Part shown: one piece after another, positions 53,126-64,000 of the stretch
Layout of the letters: every line of letters begins with the position of its first letter
Position numbering within the stretch: position 1 is the stretch's first letter
DNA from: Acridotheres tristis
Taxonomy: Eukaryota; Chordata; Aves; Passeriformes; Sturnidae
Length of the DNA: 64,000 nucleotides
Reading direction: 5' to 3'
Assembly: GCA_037013685.1 (NCBI GenBank)
Contig: CM072891.1
Coordinates: forward strand, 2,823,501-2,887,500
Program-made: the position numbers and the translations under genes
Notes under the pieces: model-generated
What the model saw: the letters and a program-made list of their open reading frames with translations, nothing else
What the model was told of the DNA's origin: nothing
The model's database searches: none

Positions 53126-54909
53126 AAAAAGAACAATAATTTCTGTGCATGAGCAAAGTCTTCTTTCCCTTAATTTCTCTGAAAACTTCCAGATGTGGAA
53201 GCAGTTTGTTTTTTTCTCTGAAATGCTTATAAATTTAGAAAAAAAACTTTGCGGTTTTTTTCTTATAGGCTCCTATTCTTCCTTTTAAACAGTATCATCT
53301 AATGTTATCTTTATTTCAGCCTATTATTTATGTTAGAATGTCCCCCATTTAAAAGAAAATTACACCAAATATCTCATATTACATACTGCCTTTCTCCAAA
53401 GATAATAAAAAAAAAGACATGTGCGAATTCTACCCAACATAATAAGCTACTGAATGGTGACACCACATGGACCCTATAAAATGTGCTAAATGAACCTTCA
53501 CAATCAGATATAGGAAAAAAATATGGAGAAAAGTTTACGTAACAAATATTATCACCTTATATTTTTCAATAGGTTCTGCATGTTTCGAGCCAGATGTTGT
53601 ATTTCTATATTCTGCAATTAAGTCACACAGGAAAACACTATCGATAGAAATCTTTTGCTCTGATTTTTTTAAAGATTACTTACTAAATCAAAATTGTTCA
53701 CTCATCACCATAAGGCTACAAAAGTCAAAGTCAAGCTATATTAGTGAAGTGACCAGCAGACAGTGCAAAATATTTTCTGAAAACAGTAAAAAAGCTATAG
53801 AAGAAATGGACACTTGTTGCTTTTCACTCAGAAGTTATCAGAATGTATCTTAAGAATAAAATACTAACTAACCTTTAACTACAGAAATGCAAAGATTATT
53901 TATTCTGTCTTTTAAAAATATAATCAGCATGTATAACCCAGCAAAGGAATAAAATCACACTCATTCTTCTAAACATTCTTCTTCTTCACATGTACAGTGC
54001 AATACTAAATAATACAGGATCTAAGATTTTGATGCAATAAAAGATACAGTCCATTTTTTTTTCCAATCTATAGACAAGATATAGGAGCCTTTACTTGTTA
54101 CAGAAATTGTATTTTTTCTTCACTGGTACCACATATCAATTATGATCCCTGACTAGCATAGCAATTCATCTGCAAACTTAAAACTGCAAAAAACCAAGAT
54201 ATCAAAACCTCACAGAAACTATACAGAGAGCTAATATTTTGCAGACAAAAAATATTTTGAGTGATTTGCCCTGACGTTATTAAAGTACATTTTTTTTAAT
54301 GCAGAACCCTATAAATACTTTCTTCCAAAAACCCACATTAACACACTTGATCAAATTGTAACTGCAGTGTTACTAGTTTCACATGTATCTTGATTCTAGG
54401 TACTGGATGTTGAAAGATTTATTTATGGTGAGTTGTACCCTAAGGTAATTCAGTTTTCAAAAATTAGGATTCTACAACATTAACCATCTGAAAGACAGCA
54501 GCCTGACAATCAACCTCAGGTGAAGAATTATTTGGATCCCACAGACAGTAAAGTAGGTCCTTAGAAGTGACAATTTCCTTTTTATTTTCCCCTCTTTTAT
54601 TTTGTTTTTGTTATTAGACCCTCAACTCACAAATGCTCAACTGTCACAAATGATCAGTGTTACTGAACCACCGGCATTAATCTGTTGTTTGAAATGTATA
54701 AAGAAAGACAAATACAGGAGACATTGCAAAATGTCTTCCTCAAGTAGAACCAGATATTGAAATGATAAATAACATAGCCTATGAGCACTAGTTATAATGT
54801 TCTTGGGCAAAAAAGATTTCTAAATATCAAAGACTGTTGCTTCATTGTCAGATGGTCCATAAATAAACCATGGTCAATTCATGACATTGGACCTTTTCTT
54901 CTTGCTATG

Positions 54910-55344
54910 CTACTGTAAATAAGTGTGTTCCCTTGCCTGTCTGAATTCTACATGCCTATTTCCAGAAATGCCGCAGCATGTAAGTAACACTGTCATGTCC
55001 TTTTTGTCAACTACATGCTGATTATCCTTTTCTATCTGCAGTTTGGGAACATTATCAAGGTCAGAAGCAATCGCATAGAAAACTGATCCTGAAGCTCTTG
55101 TGTCTGGTAATTTCTGTAAGGAATTTTCATAAATAAAATTCACAATGCAATTGGTGAAAGATCCACCTTTCTTATGTACTACAGAAAAAACATTGTACCA
55201 GTACCTTAGCAAGTATCTAGTCAACGTGTTCATTACTTGCATGTAATCCTGTCTTATTCCAAAATGACACAAGTCTAATTTACCATTACCATTTCCATGT
55301 GTGTTTGGGCAAATGCCCACCTCCCTCAACTCTCCTGACCTCCC
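54910..55344 (-). other. Long unassigned open frame on the minus strand
   Basis: About 144 codons are open on the minus strand, preceded in frame by a lysine run that is only the poly-A complement of the 55348-55381 tract. Some stretches look protein-like (GSVFYAIASDLDNVPKLQIE, DKKDMTVLLTCCGISGNRHV). No family is recognised and it does not match DPH6. The length is unusual for AT-rich intron, but no start context or splice pairing supports a gene. It could be a decayed retrocopy or chance. Confidence 0.2.
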
Positions 55345-55347
55345 CTC

Positions 55348-55381
55348 TTTTTTTTTTTCTTTTTTTTTTTTTTTCTTTTTT
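55348..55381. repeat. Poly-T tract, 34 bases with two C interruptions
   Basis: T-rich tract directly next to the CpG-rich island to its right. On the minus strand it would be a poly-A following that island, an arrangement also expected of a retrocopy tail. No parent sequence is recognised. Confidence 0.9.
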
Positions 55382-55382
55382 G

Positions 55383-55640
55383 ACAAATTGGTTATGAGGC
55401 ATTTACAACTGATGCACATATCGCGAAATTATTTCTGCCGAGTTTCCTCCATGACCTGCCCGTGGGACATGACATGCTTTGAGATGCATCGCTCTATCAA
55501 ACTGAATCTTTCCAGGACAATGCAAATTATGACAAATTCCATCATCCCGCATTATGCGCTTCATGCTAATCTTCCTAATTCGAGAAAATCAGAAGGGCTT
55601 GCTGTTCTGCTGAAGGGCACGTTGTCTGAATGAATGATGG
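55383..55640. promoter_or_regulatory. CpG-rich element with POU octamers, candidate enhancer
   Basis: About nine CpGs fall within roughly 205 bases (for example TATCGCGAAATT, CTGCCGAG, ATCCCGCATTATGCGC, AATTCGAG), far above background. A perfect octamer ATGCAAAT is at 55520-55527, the variant ATGCTAAT at 55563-55570, TGACCT at 55452-55457, and TAATT homeodomain cores between and after. The composition suggests long-term conservation. A 110-codon plus-strand frame crosses it but begins within the poly-T tract and is not convincing. Enhancer function is inference. Confidence 0.4.
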
Positions 55641-57129
55641 TGAAAGAACATCCACAGTCATCTTCTAATCCCAGCTGTGGCCACCTCTGTCTTAAAACCA
55701 CTGAACTTTCTATGTCATTCTTGCATCAGAATTAACTCAAGATCAGTCCTTCGACAAACTATAGTATAGGGAATGATTTTTGGTTTTGCACTTCAATGGC
55801 AGCACATTTTTAGAAAAGCATTTTTATCATAAGTTTCATCATAGACTCTTTCTATTTCTTCTAGTCTGCCAGACTTTCATAGTAGGAGGGCAATCTCCAA
55901 GAAAAGTTAAACTGCCTGCCAGAGTGGATTTTGAAACTATTTCAGCTACAGGTTTTAGGCAATCTCCAGTCTTGAGCACTTTTGTCTTTGGGACCTTACG
56001 CTGCTGACTCCACCAACCTGCAGCACATTCTTCAGAAAGTCCCCAGGACAGAAAACTGCTGCATCTCGGAATCGTTCTTCACTGGCTCAGAAGGTGGCAG
56101 TATTACCACATGAAAGAAATTTGCCTTCTCCTAGTATTACATATCCACATTGCTGAAATAAACATGTTTAATTCCCAAAGAAGCATATATTTTATCCTGT
56201 GGCATAATTTACTTATAACATTAAAACTCAAACATGGAGCAATTTGTAGCAATAACTATGATTATGCTGTTAGTGGCCCAAATGTCACTGTCTAGATTAG
56301 GCTAAATGATACCTAGCACCAAAGAGCTTCTGTGATTTATTTTTTATTATCACTGGTAGAACTTGCATGCTTAAAAGGCTCCCCATTCGAATTATTCAGT
56401 CTTCTTGATGACTGAGGTAATCATAGAAAATCTTACAAAAAATTATAAAAGTCTTAAATCATAACCACACTTAAAACATACAAATGTTTTGGGCAGGCAG
56501 ATATGGGACTACAGATTTAAAAATAAAACTTCACAGTAAAAGCACAATGCATCTTGCAGAAGTAGAATTAAAATCCATACATTTTTGACAATCTGCAACA
56601 CCGAAAATTAAAAGAGTTTAGAATGAGGAAAAGCAAGGTACTGCTTTATGAAATAAAATGCATGTTTGAAAACATTCTCAAAAATATTAATAAACATATT
56701 TATGAAACTGTTTCATGGAAAAGGAAAGAACATTAAGATTTTAGTACTATAGTTTTTGCCTTGATTTTTCTTTACTTTAACATCTCAACTAATGAGATTC
56801 TCTTCCTACCTATTTCTGTATTCAGAACATTTCAATCAACAGGAACTCTGTCAATATTACAGATAAAATTTCTTCTATACTATTACTTCAAATAAACCCA
56901 GAATTTTTATTTATGAAAAACGTAGTGTAAGTCATACATTCTAGTTCAATAAGCTTTTCAGAAGGAATAAACAAACACTCAGTAACCAAAATGCAGGCAA
57001 GTTTTGTTTTGCATTTACAGTCTCTGCTTTAATGGAATCTTGCATAATTGGCCTGATGCTATACCGAGTCTTCATACATGACTAATAAGTAGATAGTACA
57101 GATCCACATTAAAGTATTACTAAGAAGAG

Positions 57130-57540
57130 ACAGGAAGATCTTTAGCTTTATACTTCATTCCCAGCGAGACCCAAACCCTCAGAGGTAAACGACGATGTGA
57201 GCATCATTTCAGCAAAAGGCACCGGGCACACCCTGTGCATGCTGTGGCTTGTTGACAAGAACCAGGGCAGGCAGACACCAATAATACATGAAGTGCGGTT
57301 CAGAGGCAATTAGGATCAGTTGTCAAGGCCAGGCCATTAATGAAAGAACATGTCAGAGGAGCTGGAGACTTCAATGGTTGAGGGCAAGAAGGCGATTTAG
57401 TGTGACAGATCGAGTCCTTCCAATGTCCTCAGTGGTACATGCTAATACCAGCCTTAACAACCTTTTGTGGCAGTGTATAATGCGACTAACATGGACTTTG
57501 ATTCAGCAAAATGACTGCTGCCACTGTTAGTCTGTCTCAT
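57130..57540. promoter_or_regulatory. CpG-enriched balanced-composition island, candidate conserved element
   Basis: Eight CpGs (CAGCGAGACC, AAACGACGATG, CACCGGGC, GTGCGGTT, AGGCGATTT, GATCGAG, TGCGACT) and near-balanced base composition over 400 bases in an AT-rich intron. TGTGACAGAT at 57401-57410 contains the TALE/MEIS hexamer TGACAG, and ATTAATGA near 57334 is homeodomain-like. An 80-codon plus-strand frame (57288-57530) is open but unrecognised. No repeat family is evident. Confidence 0.35.
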
Positions 57541-60072
57541 TCCAACAACAGTAAAAGCACTGCTACAAATAATTACCCACTTCCTTCTCCCCCCTTGTCC
57601 ATTTAATGCAGCAGTCCTTTATGCATGCCATACTGTTTCTCACTAGAAGGTCACAACGTTTATCATGCTGCTTTCTTTCTGTCATGCCCTTTCTATTTGT
57701 TAATATAATCTGAAATTATCTGAATAAAATAGTTTTGTTAAAGTAAAAGAAAATGAACTATAAATGCAACAATACCTCATGTGATTAACAACAAACACAA
57801 AAAGAGCAAACCAAACTGGTCTAAGGATTCACTAACTATTCTGTCAATTATGCAAGGAACATGCTGCAACATAAGATAAATATTCATCTTATAACATCAG
57901 CTACTGGATTAAATATATATGGCAACTTTAACAACCATGAAAATTAAATCCTGAAGCTTTATACATAATTTGGCACTTGGTTGTTTTTCCTGTTGTTATT
58001 TACTTGAAATAGTAGTCAGCACTACTCATTTTTATAAAATTCTACAGACTCTAAATACCTAACAGTCAATTATAGGATAAAAGGAAGCATAAATTTAGAA
58101 AAAAGCAACTGAAACAGCAGTTGTATTGTAGTCACAATACTAAAGTTGGGGACATCACTGAAACAAGATGATGTTGTGTTTTCTTTACAGAAGACCTGAT
58201 CTGTTTCTCAAACAAGAGTTTTCAAATAAGTTAAGACTTCACAAACCATTTTCTTAACTACATTATGTAATTTCTTAAAGTATGGTCCTGGTATTCACTA
58301 CCTGTTTCAAGATCAGTTTCTTTCTAGGGCTTCAATATTCTGTCCACAGAAGAATATGCTATACCATGCATTTTAGGTGAGAAATTTGACTTCAGAAACG
58401 GCAGGATTAAAAAAAAAGGTTAGTCATATTCACTACAATTCCCCAAATATTTCAAGGGGGAATTCATTGATTTGTCAAAGTAAACACTGTCCTATCAATG
58501 ATAAAAATGACTTCTTGAGACCTATTTTATTCACCTTACATCAGATGATGTGGTTCTCCCCTATCACTTCTGTCATTTGGCTATGCCTGAACTGACCTTT
58601 CTAGAGGCAATACTTATCTGTGAATGACAGGAGAAACTATCTCCAGCAGGATGAATTTCCTTCTCTCTCTTCATTTCTCTACACTTTGCCTACTTTCTGT
58701 CTGACTGACTCATTTTAGTTTCTCCTTTTTTTTTCTCCATTTCTTTTTTTGTTTATGATTCTACAGCTAACCTCTTCTTAACCGACCTTTGCAAACATTC
58801 CCTTTTCAACCCATATTTTTAACCTTTTCAGTATCTACTTATTTGACGTATTTTACAATTTTTTTTCTTTTCAACATTCTCTCTTTTAATTTTATTTTTG
58901 CCCTTTTCCATTTCATTCTTTCATTCACTTTTGCACCTCTTCAAGATCCTCTTCTAACCAAAGTTAAGAGAAAAATCCCACTGACTACAATATGAATATG
59001 CTCTAATGCAAGTATTTACCCCTGGATATGCTACCAACCTGAGTGCATCCAACATAAGCAGCAATGGTTGGTGTTTACATGATTAGTATCAATGGTATTT
59101 CTTTGATGGAATAATGTATAAATGATGGGACTGCAATCTACTACAATTACACGTCCATGGTGCATTATGAGGAACATGAAGCAGAAATATAATGGAGACA
59201 GCAGTGATCTCACATATTTTATCTACATATATTGATTATTTTGGATTGTGGTAAGTATGTACAAGTGAAATTTATATATAACTCTTGGCATATATACTAG
59301 GAATAAACATTAAATTAGAAGTTATGTATGTGGGTAACCCAGTTCAACTTTAAGAGTTGGATTCAGACTGGCATTAAAATTCTATCTTGAAAATTGTGAT
59401 GTCTCTACAGATATACCAGTGATTTTCCTACTCTTCTTCAGTAAGAGATTTGACATTAAAAAAAAAAAAATGAAGAGTATTATCAGAGCAACATTTAAAA
59501 AAAATCATTACAGCATATTGCAGTATTTCATAAAGTAGAGTCAAGACATTGGGAGTGACATTTAAATAATATTCTAAATGTTCTGTACCTTTTTATACTT
59601 CTTTTTCTTTCATGTAACCATAATGACCATCAGAATTCTTTGGAAACAACTGCTTCAAGATTATTATTCTCATCTGCAAACATTTATAAAATATTTCCTG
59701 CCAAATCAAACAATATTTTTCATTTAGTATCTCAAGTTTTAATGATATGTTACTGGATGGCTTGGAAATAATTACAAAATAAACATAGTAATGACAGACG
59801 TAAATATTTTATATAATGAAATTCTTTAAATTTCATTAAAATTTATTTCATGAAATACCATGAAATTTTACAGAATTTACAGATGTACTATGTAAGACAT
59901 CCTTTTGAGGAATTACAAGAAATATTTTCACAGAAATTAATTAGGCTTTAATAAAAGTATACAGGAGCATTCTTCAAGCAATTTGAAGAACTGAACACAA
60001 ATAAAACTACAATATGTACATATTAGAAACTGTAATATTTAATAAGAAGTTTCTAAATTGGAACTATTTTCA

Positions 60073-60099
60073 GAAGGAAGGAAGGCAGGAAGGAAGGAA
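60073..60099. repeat. (GAAG)n microsatellite
   Basis: Tandem GAAG units with one C interruption. Confidence 0.9.
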
Positions 60100-60746
60100 A
60101 TACAGCACAGAAGTACAAAAACCCCCTAACCTTTCTTACCAAATACAAATGAAAAAAATCACAGTGAAAAAAATATTTTAAAAAATTAAAAATAAAATAA
60201 CTTTGCTGCCTAATACAAATGAGTCATACTTCTCATCCTCCAGGACCACAAAATAATTCACAATTTTTAAGATATTTAGGGGAAAATAAATCCAACACTG
60301 ATATAAAGCCCTAACTGCAAAGGGAAGAAACAAATCACTAACGCTATACGAAAAATACAATCTTACCTAGAAGACAGTGAATATGGAACTTTCTCTAAAA
60401 ATGCATATCTAATTATACAACACAAACTTGATCAGAACTTTGGAGCTAGCTTATTTTTAACCCTGTCTGAATTGTAACTATAAAATACAAACCTCAGTAA
60501 GCTCAGTGTGCTTACTGAAAAAAAAGGAAGAGTTTCAAGAAGGAATGCATATCAATATATAATATATAACATGCTTTCATAAATTAACATGGCAGAATCT
60601 GTATGAAGAAGCTATCACAAATTCAGAATACAAATACAAGTATAATTTGGAGGTACAATGGAAGACAAGTAACCAGAAAATAATTTCAAACACGTAATAA
60701 CCACAGAGGAAAAATATACAAACCTCTGAAAAGGTTTTGGTTGGCC

Positions 60747-60822
60747 TTAAAAAAACCCCAAAACCCAAAAAACAAACAAAGAAACAAAACCCAACAAAAA
60801 AAACCAAACCAAAACAAACGAT
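60747..60822. repeat. A-rich (AAAC/AACC)n low-complexity tract
   Basis: A nearly pure A/C tract of imperfect CAAAA, CAAAC and CCAAA units. It makes a Lys/Pro/Thr-rich frame on the plus strand that should not be taken as a gene. Confidence 0.9.
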
Positions 60823-61374
60823 GTCAAAAATTGTTTTGTGCTGCAGAGATATCAAATCCTGGTTATTTAAGCCTAAAACAAGCGAGAATCTGGGCACAGG
60901 CATGCATGTAAGTTTGGCCTTTCCATTTTCAACTGCCTTAAAATGCAACAGTCAGGCTGACTAAGAGATTTTTCCTTGTTTGGAAAATGTTGTCCTGTCT
61001 CATTACAAAGAGCTACTAAGAGAACGCTCTGTAAAAGGATTCTCTCACAGGATTTCAAGGTTAGCTTTTTTGTTAGGTTGAGAGAGTTTGTGGTGAGAAA
61101 CAGTACAGTTGAACTCAGGGATAAAATGTGTTCAATCCCTGAAACAATCATTAGAGTTGAGCTGAGAGCTGTGCTTCTCCAACAGCTGAGAGCATATAAT
61201 AATGTTATCTTAAAAGAATGACATTTTTCAAGTATTTATGGTGGTAAAAGGAAGCTTAGTCAACAGAAATAGAAAGACGAAAATTATCTGTGATCCCTTG
61301 GATTCAAAAGGAAAAGGTGGGGAAATGGGAAAGCAGCTAATAATCTACCTTAAAGAGTAGATGATCTCTTTAAG

Positions 61375-61565
61375 ATCCATGGAAAACAATCCCCCACTTA
61401 CAAGACAACCACTCTGTTTGCTTGCACTGCCCGAGGGAGATAAATCCCATGTAGTTTATTTGCACTGAAGAAGTTCAAGAAGGGGAACAGCCTGAAGAGC
61501 ACAGTGCTTCAATTCCCTAACTCCACATGTTGTCTGTGGTTTCAGCAGCAAAAACAATGGCTAAA
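61375..61565. promoter_or_regulatory. Mixed-complexity segment, weak candidate conserved element
   Basis: Non-repetitive sequence of higher complexity than its flanks, with TTTGCTTGCACTGCCCGAGG, TTTATTTGCACTG and ACAATGG (SOX-type) motifs. It has only one CpG, so support is weaker than for the islands at 55.4 and 57.2 kb. Confidence 0.2.
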
Positions 61566-63467
61566 AGCAATGAAGTTTCACATTTAAAATAGATGGCAGA
61601 ATACAGACCAAAACCTGGTTGGGAAAAAAAGGTCTGACACATTTTTGAGGTTCAACAGTATTCTAGTGTGTAATGATACAGAGGGGACTAATTTATCACA
61701 ATCAGTACACCTTGAACTTACTTTCAGTATTACAATAAAAATAAAAATATGCTTATCTGGAGATGTTGGTGTCTCACTAAAAGACAATTTCTCCAGAGAA
61801 GTAAAGGTGCAGAAATTACTAAATTGATGCCTTGAATCATCTAGTAAGTTTTGAATATCTTCTCATATAGCCATAAAACTGGATTACAGTAGAAAATATC
61901 TATTATGAACAAACAATCATATGGATACAGTAGGAAACAATGAGGAGGAAAGAAGGGTTGGTCCATGTGAGTGCTCCAGTAGTACACAGCAACACAAGGC
62001 ATCCTTACAAGTGGAATTTGGGCAAACCTAAGTCAGCAGGAATACCAGCTACACAAAGAACCACGTCATTGTTTCTGTCTGTATATGCTAACGAATGTCT
62101 AGGGATGATTTATCTAGGGCATGGCATGGCTCACAAACAGTTAACCTCGTGAAAATTCTAAGGGAAGGAACATGAGCACTTCAAACCTGTCACAATAATC
62201 ACATAACTGAACCTCTAGAGAAAGAGACAATGTTTCAGTTACTGAGCTCAACCCTCAGGCTCTCATGCATCAAATTCACAAACGAAAACAAACTGGATGG
62301 GGGATGGAAAGATTTGTGGTGCCAAAATGCCAAGATAATGTAGTGGACTCAAATAAATTTGCCAATAGTGAATACATAATCATAAGAAAGATGTCTGAAC
62401 GCCAACTAGGGCCATTCCTGTAAAACATAGCCAAGCAGAACATGAAAAAGAATGAATAATGGGCATGTTGATAGGAGATAACATGGGTGACTAGTCTGAA
62501 AAAATGCAACTGTTTTTGAAGCTAAATATGAGGTGAGCAGACCTACCAAGGTATCAGTTGTACTATCTTTATAAAAACTATAGAGAAGAGGACATTTTAG
62601 GAGAGGAGGCAAAGAGGGAAAAAAGGAGATACTACTTAGGAGAGACACCAAAACAGGTAGGTTATAGCCTCTAAAGCATATAGAACTTAAGAAAGATAAT
62701 GTCAACAACAGCATGTTTATAGTAGAATTACTTTTTCAAAATTAGAATTATTGATTTGAGTCCTTATTGTCACTTTCTGATAATATTTTTTGTGAGAATC
62801 AATACTGAGAGATTACAGAATGATTGCTTTATTAGAAATGTTTACTTGGGTAATTTTTTGTTCTCTAAAGACTTCCTGTACCATTCAGTCTGGAGAATAC
62901 TGGTGGCTCAGTTTTACTTGCAAAGTTACCATGAAAACATTTGCAATATATTACAATCCTGCAAGTGCTGGTACAGAATACAAAGACATTTAATAGGTCT
63001 GTTGTAGGGATTATTTACTTTAGAGATGTCTTGGCAAGTTTTTCATTTCATGCTCAGGCGTACTCTTTACTCATTAAGTGTATTTGGTGTTGCACACCAT
63101 TTGCTTCCACTGACAAGCTCAGCAAGGCTAGAGGGCTGTTTGAACACCAGGGTGGATGGTTCTGAGAAGATTTTTCAAGAAAGATTTTTTTCCAAAGTAG
63201 GATGTTTTTTCTGTTTTAGACTATAAATGTGTAATGATGTTCTAAAAATTCAATAGACCGATTGTGACAACAAATTATTTACTTCCCAATACTGTATTTG
63301 TGTGGCTTTTTTCACAGGAGAGGTTCTATTGATTATAAACTCTTTTTAGATGACTGAGACAAACACATTATGTGTTCTTCTTAGAACAAATCTTTTATAT
63401 AGGGTCTGATTGTATATTGTATCTTTTAACAGTTTGGAACAGAGTTATATTTTATGGAAACAGGTGG

Positions 63468-63489
63468 ACTCATATATATCTATATGAGT
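63468..63489. repeat. Inverted repeat, 9-bp arms
   Basis: ACTCATATA and TATATGAGT separated by TATC. A perfect hairpin in an AT-rich context, of unknown meaning. Confidence 0.75.
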
Positions 63490-64000
63490 TTTTCTATATA
63501 TATTGAAGTTTTTAGTTAACAGTCAGGTAACTGATGATAACATCTAGGAAAGTAATATGTATGCAGAAACATTCCAAAGATGGCTTGGCAGAAAGTTGAC
63601 AATTACTGAATTTGTGGTGGAAACCAATACAGGAGTCTAATTTAAAAACTCTTCTTCAAGGCAGCCAATTAAAGGGGTGGTTTATATATAGTGGGGCTAT
63701 ATTTACGTTTATTGTTCTATAAAATCTAGTACAGCTGAGAATAGTGACAATGTAGTTGTTCTAATAGGAAAACAGAGATATATATTTCAATTTTTCAAAA
63801 TTTTGGTCCTTTTAAAACTTCAAGCATGTGCCATCATGAGGTGGCATATGGGCATATAATCTATTGTAGTGCTTCTACAGAGGCACTGCAGAATACAATG
63901 AGGCTGTTGGCCAATAGGCTCACTCTAATATGGAATCTGTGGAGAAAATCTCTTGTTCTCTGTGGAAAACTTATTTTTGCATTTGTGTCAGACTCAGTTA

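Larger units (their letters stand above)
29383..64000 (-). other. Presumed long upstream intron of DPH6, no exon recognised
   Basis: No further DPH6 exon was found on the minus strand. I looked for the GPYSQ linker, the first RidA-like domain (a 'LYV-x-DM' motif) and the ATP-pyrophosphatase landmarks (SGGKDS, CGEGGEYE), and saw none. The dozens of 60-110-codon frames here lack codon structure and family motifs. The stretch therefore looks like one very long intron, or intron plus 5' flank. It holds the repeats and candidate regulatory islands listed separately. A poly-T run at 29631-29641 and a pyrimidine tract at 36656-36688 are the only other notable low-complexity parts. Confidence 0.5.

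Noticed and set aside
55530..55580. CATGCTAATCTTC matching antisense U6 snRNA
   Set aside because: The identity is about 13 bases in the middle of the gene. Flanking sequence does not align to U6 as I recall it, so chance or a shared octamer-like core is more likely.
60737..60964. Lys/Pro/Thr-rich 75-codon frame
   Set aside because: It is generated by the A/C low-complexity tract at 60747-60822.
1..64000. CRISPR arrays, bacterial operons, rRNA genes or a novel defence-type system
   Set aside because: No regularly spaced repeats, no operon-like tandem frames and no rRNA sequence are visible. The window is vertebrate intron and flank with a single recognisable gene.

Overview
This is an AT-rich vertebrate nuclear window, most likely from a bird. 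The clearest signs are several CR1 LINE 3' ends of avian type: mostly 5'-truncated, some relatively young, one ending in the 8-bp repeats ATTCTCTG/ATTCTGTG. The window also has an avian-type LTR fragment, one MIR-like SINE, short microsatellites, general CpG poverty, and spliced exons separated by very long introns. There is no prokaryotic gene organisation, and most six-frame reading frames are chance openings in intronic sequence or pieces of CR1.

Only one protein-coding gene can be supported, on the minus strand. Two exons, 29382-29140 and 8567-8162, have good splice signals and compatible phases (0/0, then 0/1). Together they encode about 216 residues of a RidA/YjgF-type domain and the segment after it. 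This resembles the C-terminal half of the long form of diphthine-ammonia ligase (DPH6), the last enzyme of diphthamide synthesis on elongation factor 2. The ATP-pyrophosphatase half of the enzyme is not visible and probably lies beyond the right edge. A short CpG-dense minus-strand frame at 3996-3887 is splice-phase compatible with the second exon and could be a terminal exon, but it does not look like the expected DPH6 C-terminus.

Layout. 1-8100: an old CR1, the CpG-dense element at 3.9 kb, and two CR1 3' ends next to exon 8162-8567. 8.6-29.1 kb: a 20.6-kb intron with an old CR1 (12.1 kb), a CR1 (18.8 kb) and an LTR fragment (19.8 kb). 29.1-29.4 kb: the GC-rich RidA exon. 29.4-64 kb: no recognisable exon, presumably one long upstream intron. 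This last part holds CR1 pieces (36.0 and 51.2 kb), a MIR-like SINE (39.4 kb), and several islands with high CpG or dense transcription-factor-like motifs (31.9, 33.0, 55.4, 57.2 and perhaps 61.4 kb) that look like candidate conserved regulatory elements.

Family assignments come from recall of consensus features, not from any search. Element boundaries are approximate unless a splice site or a terminal repeat fixes them.
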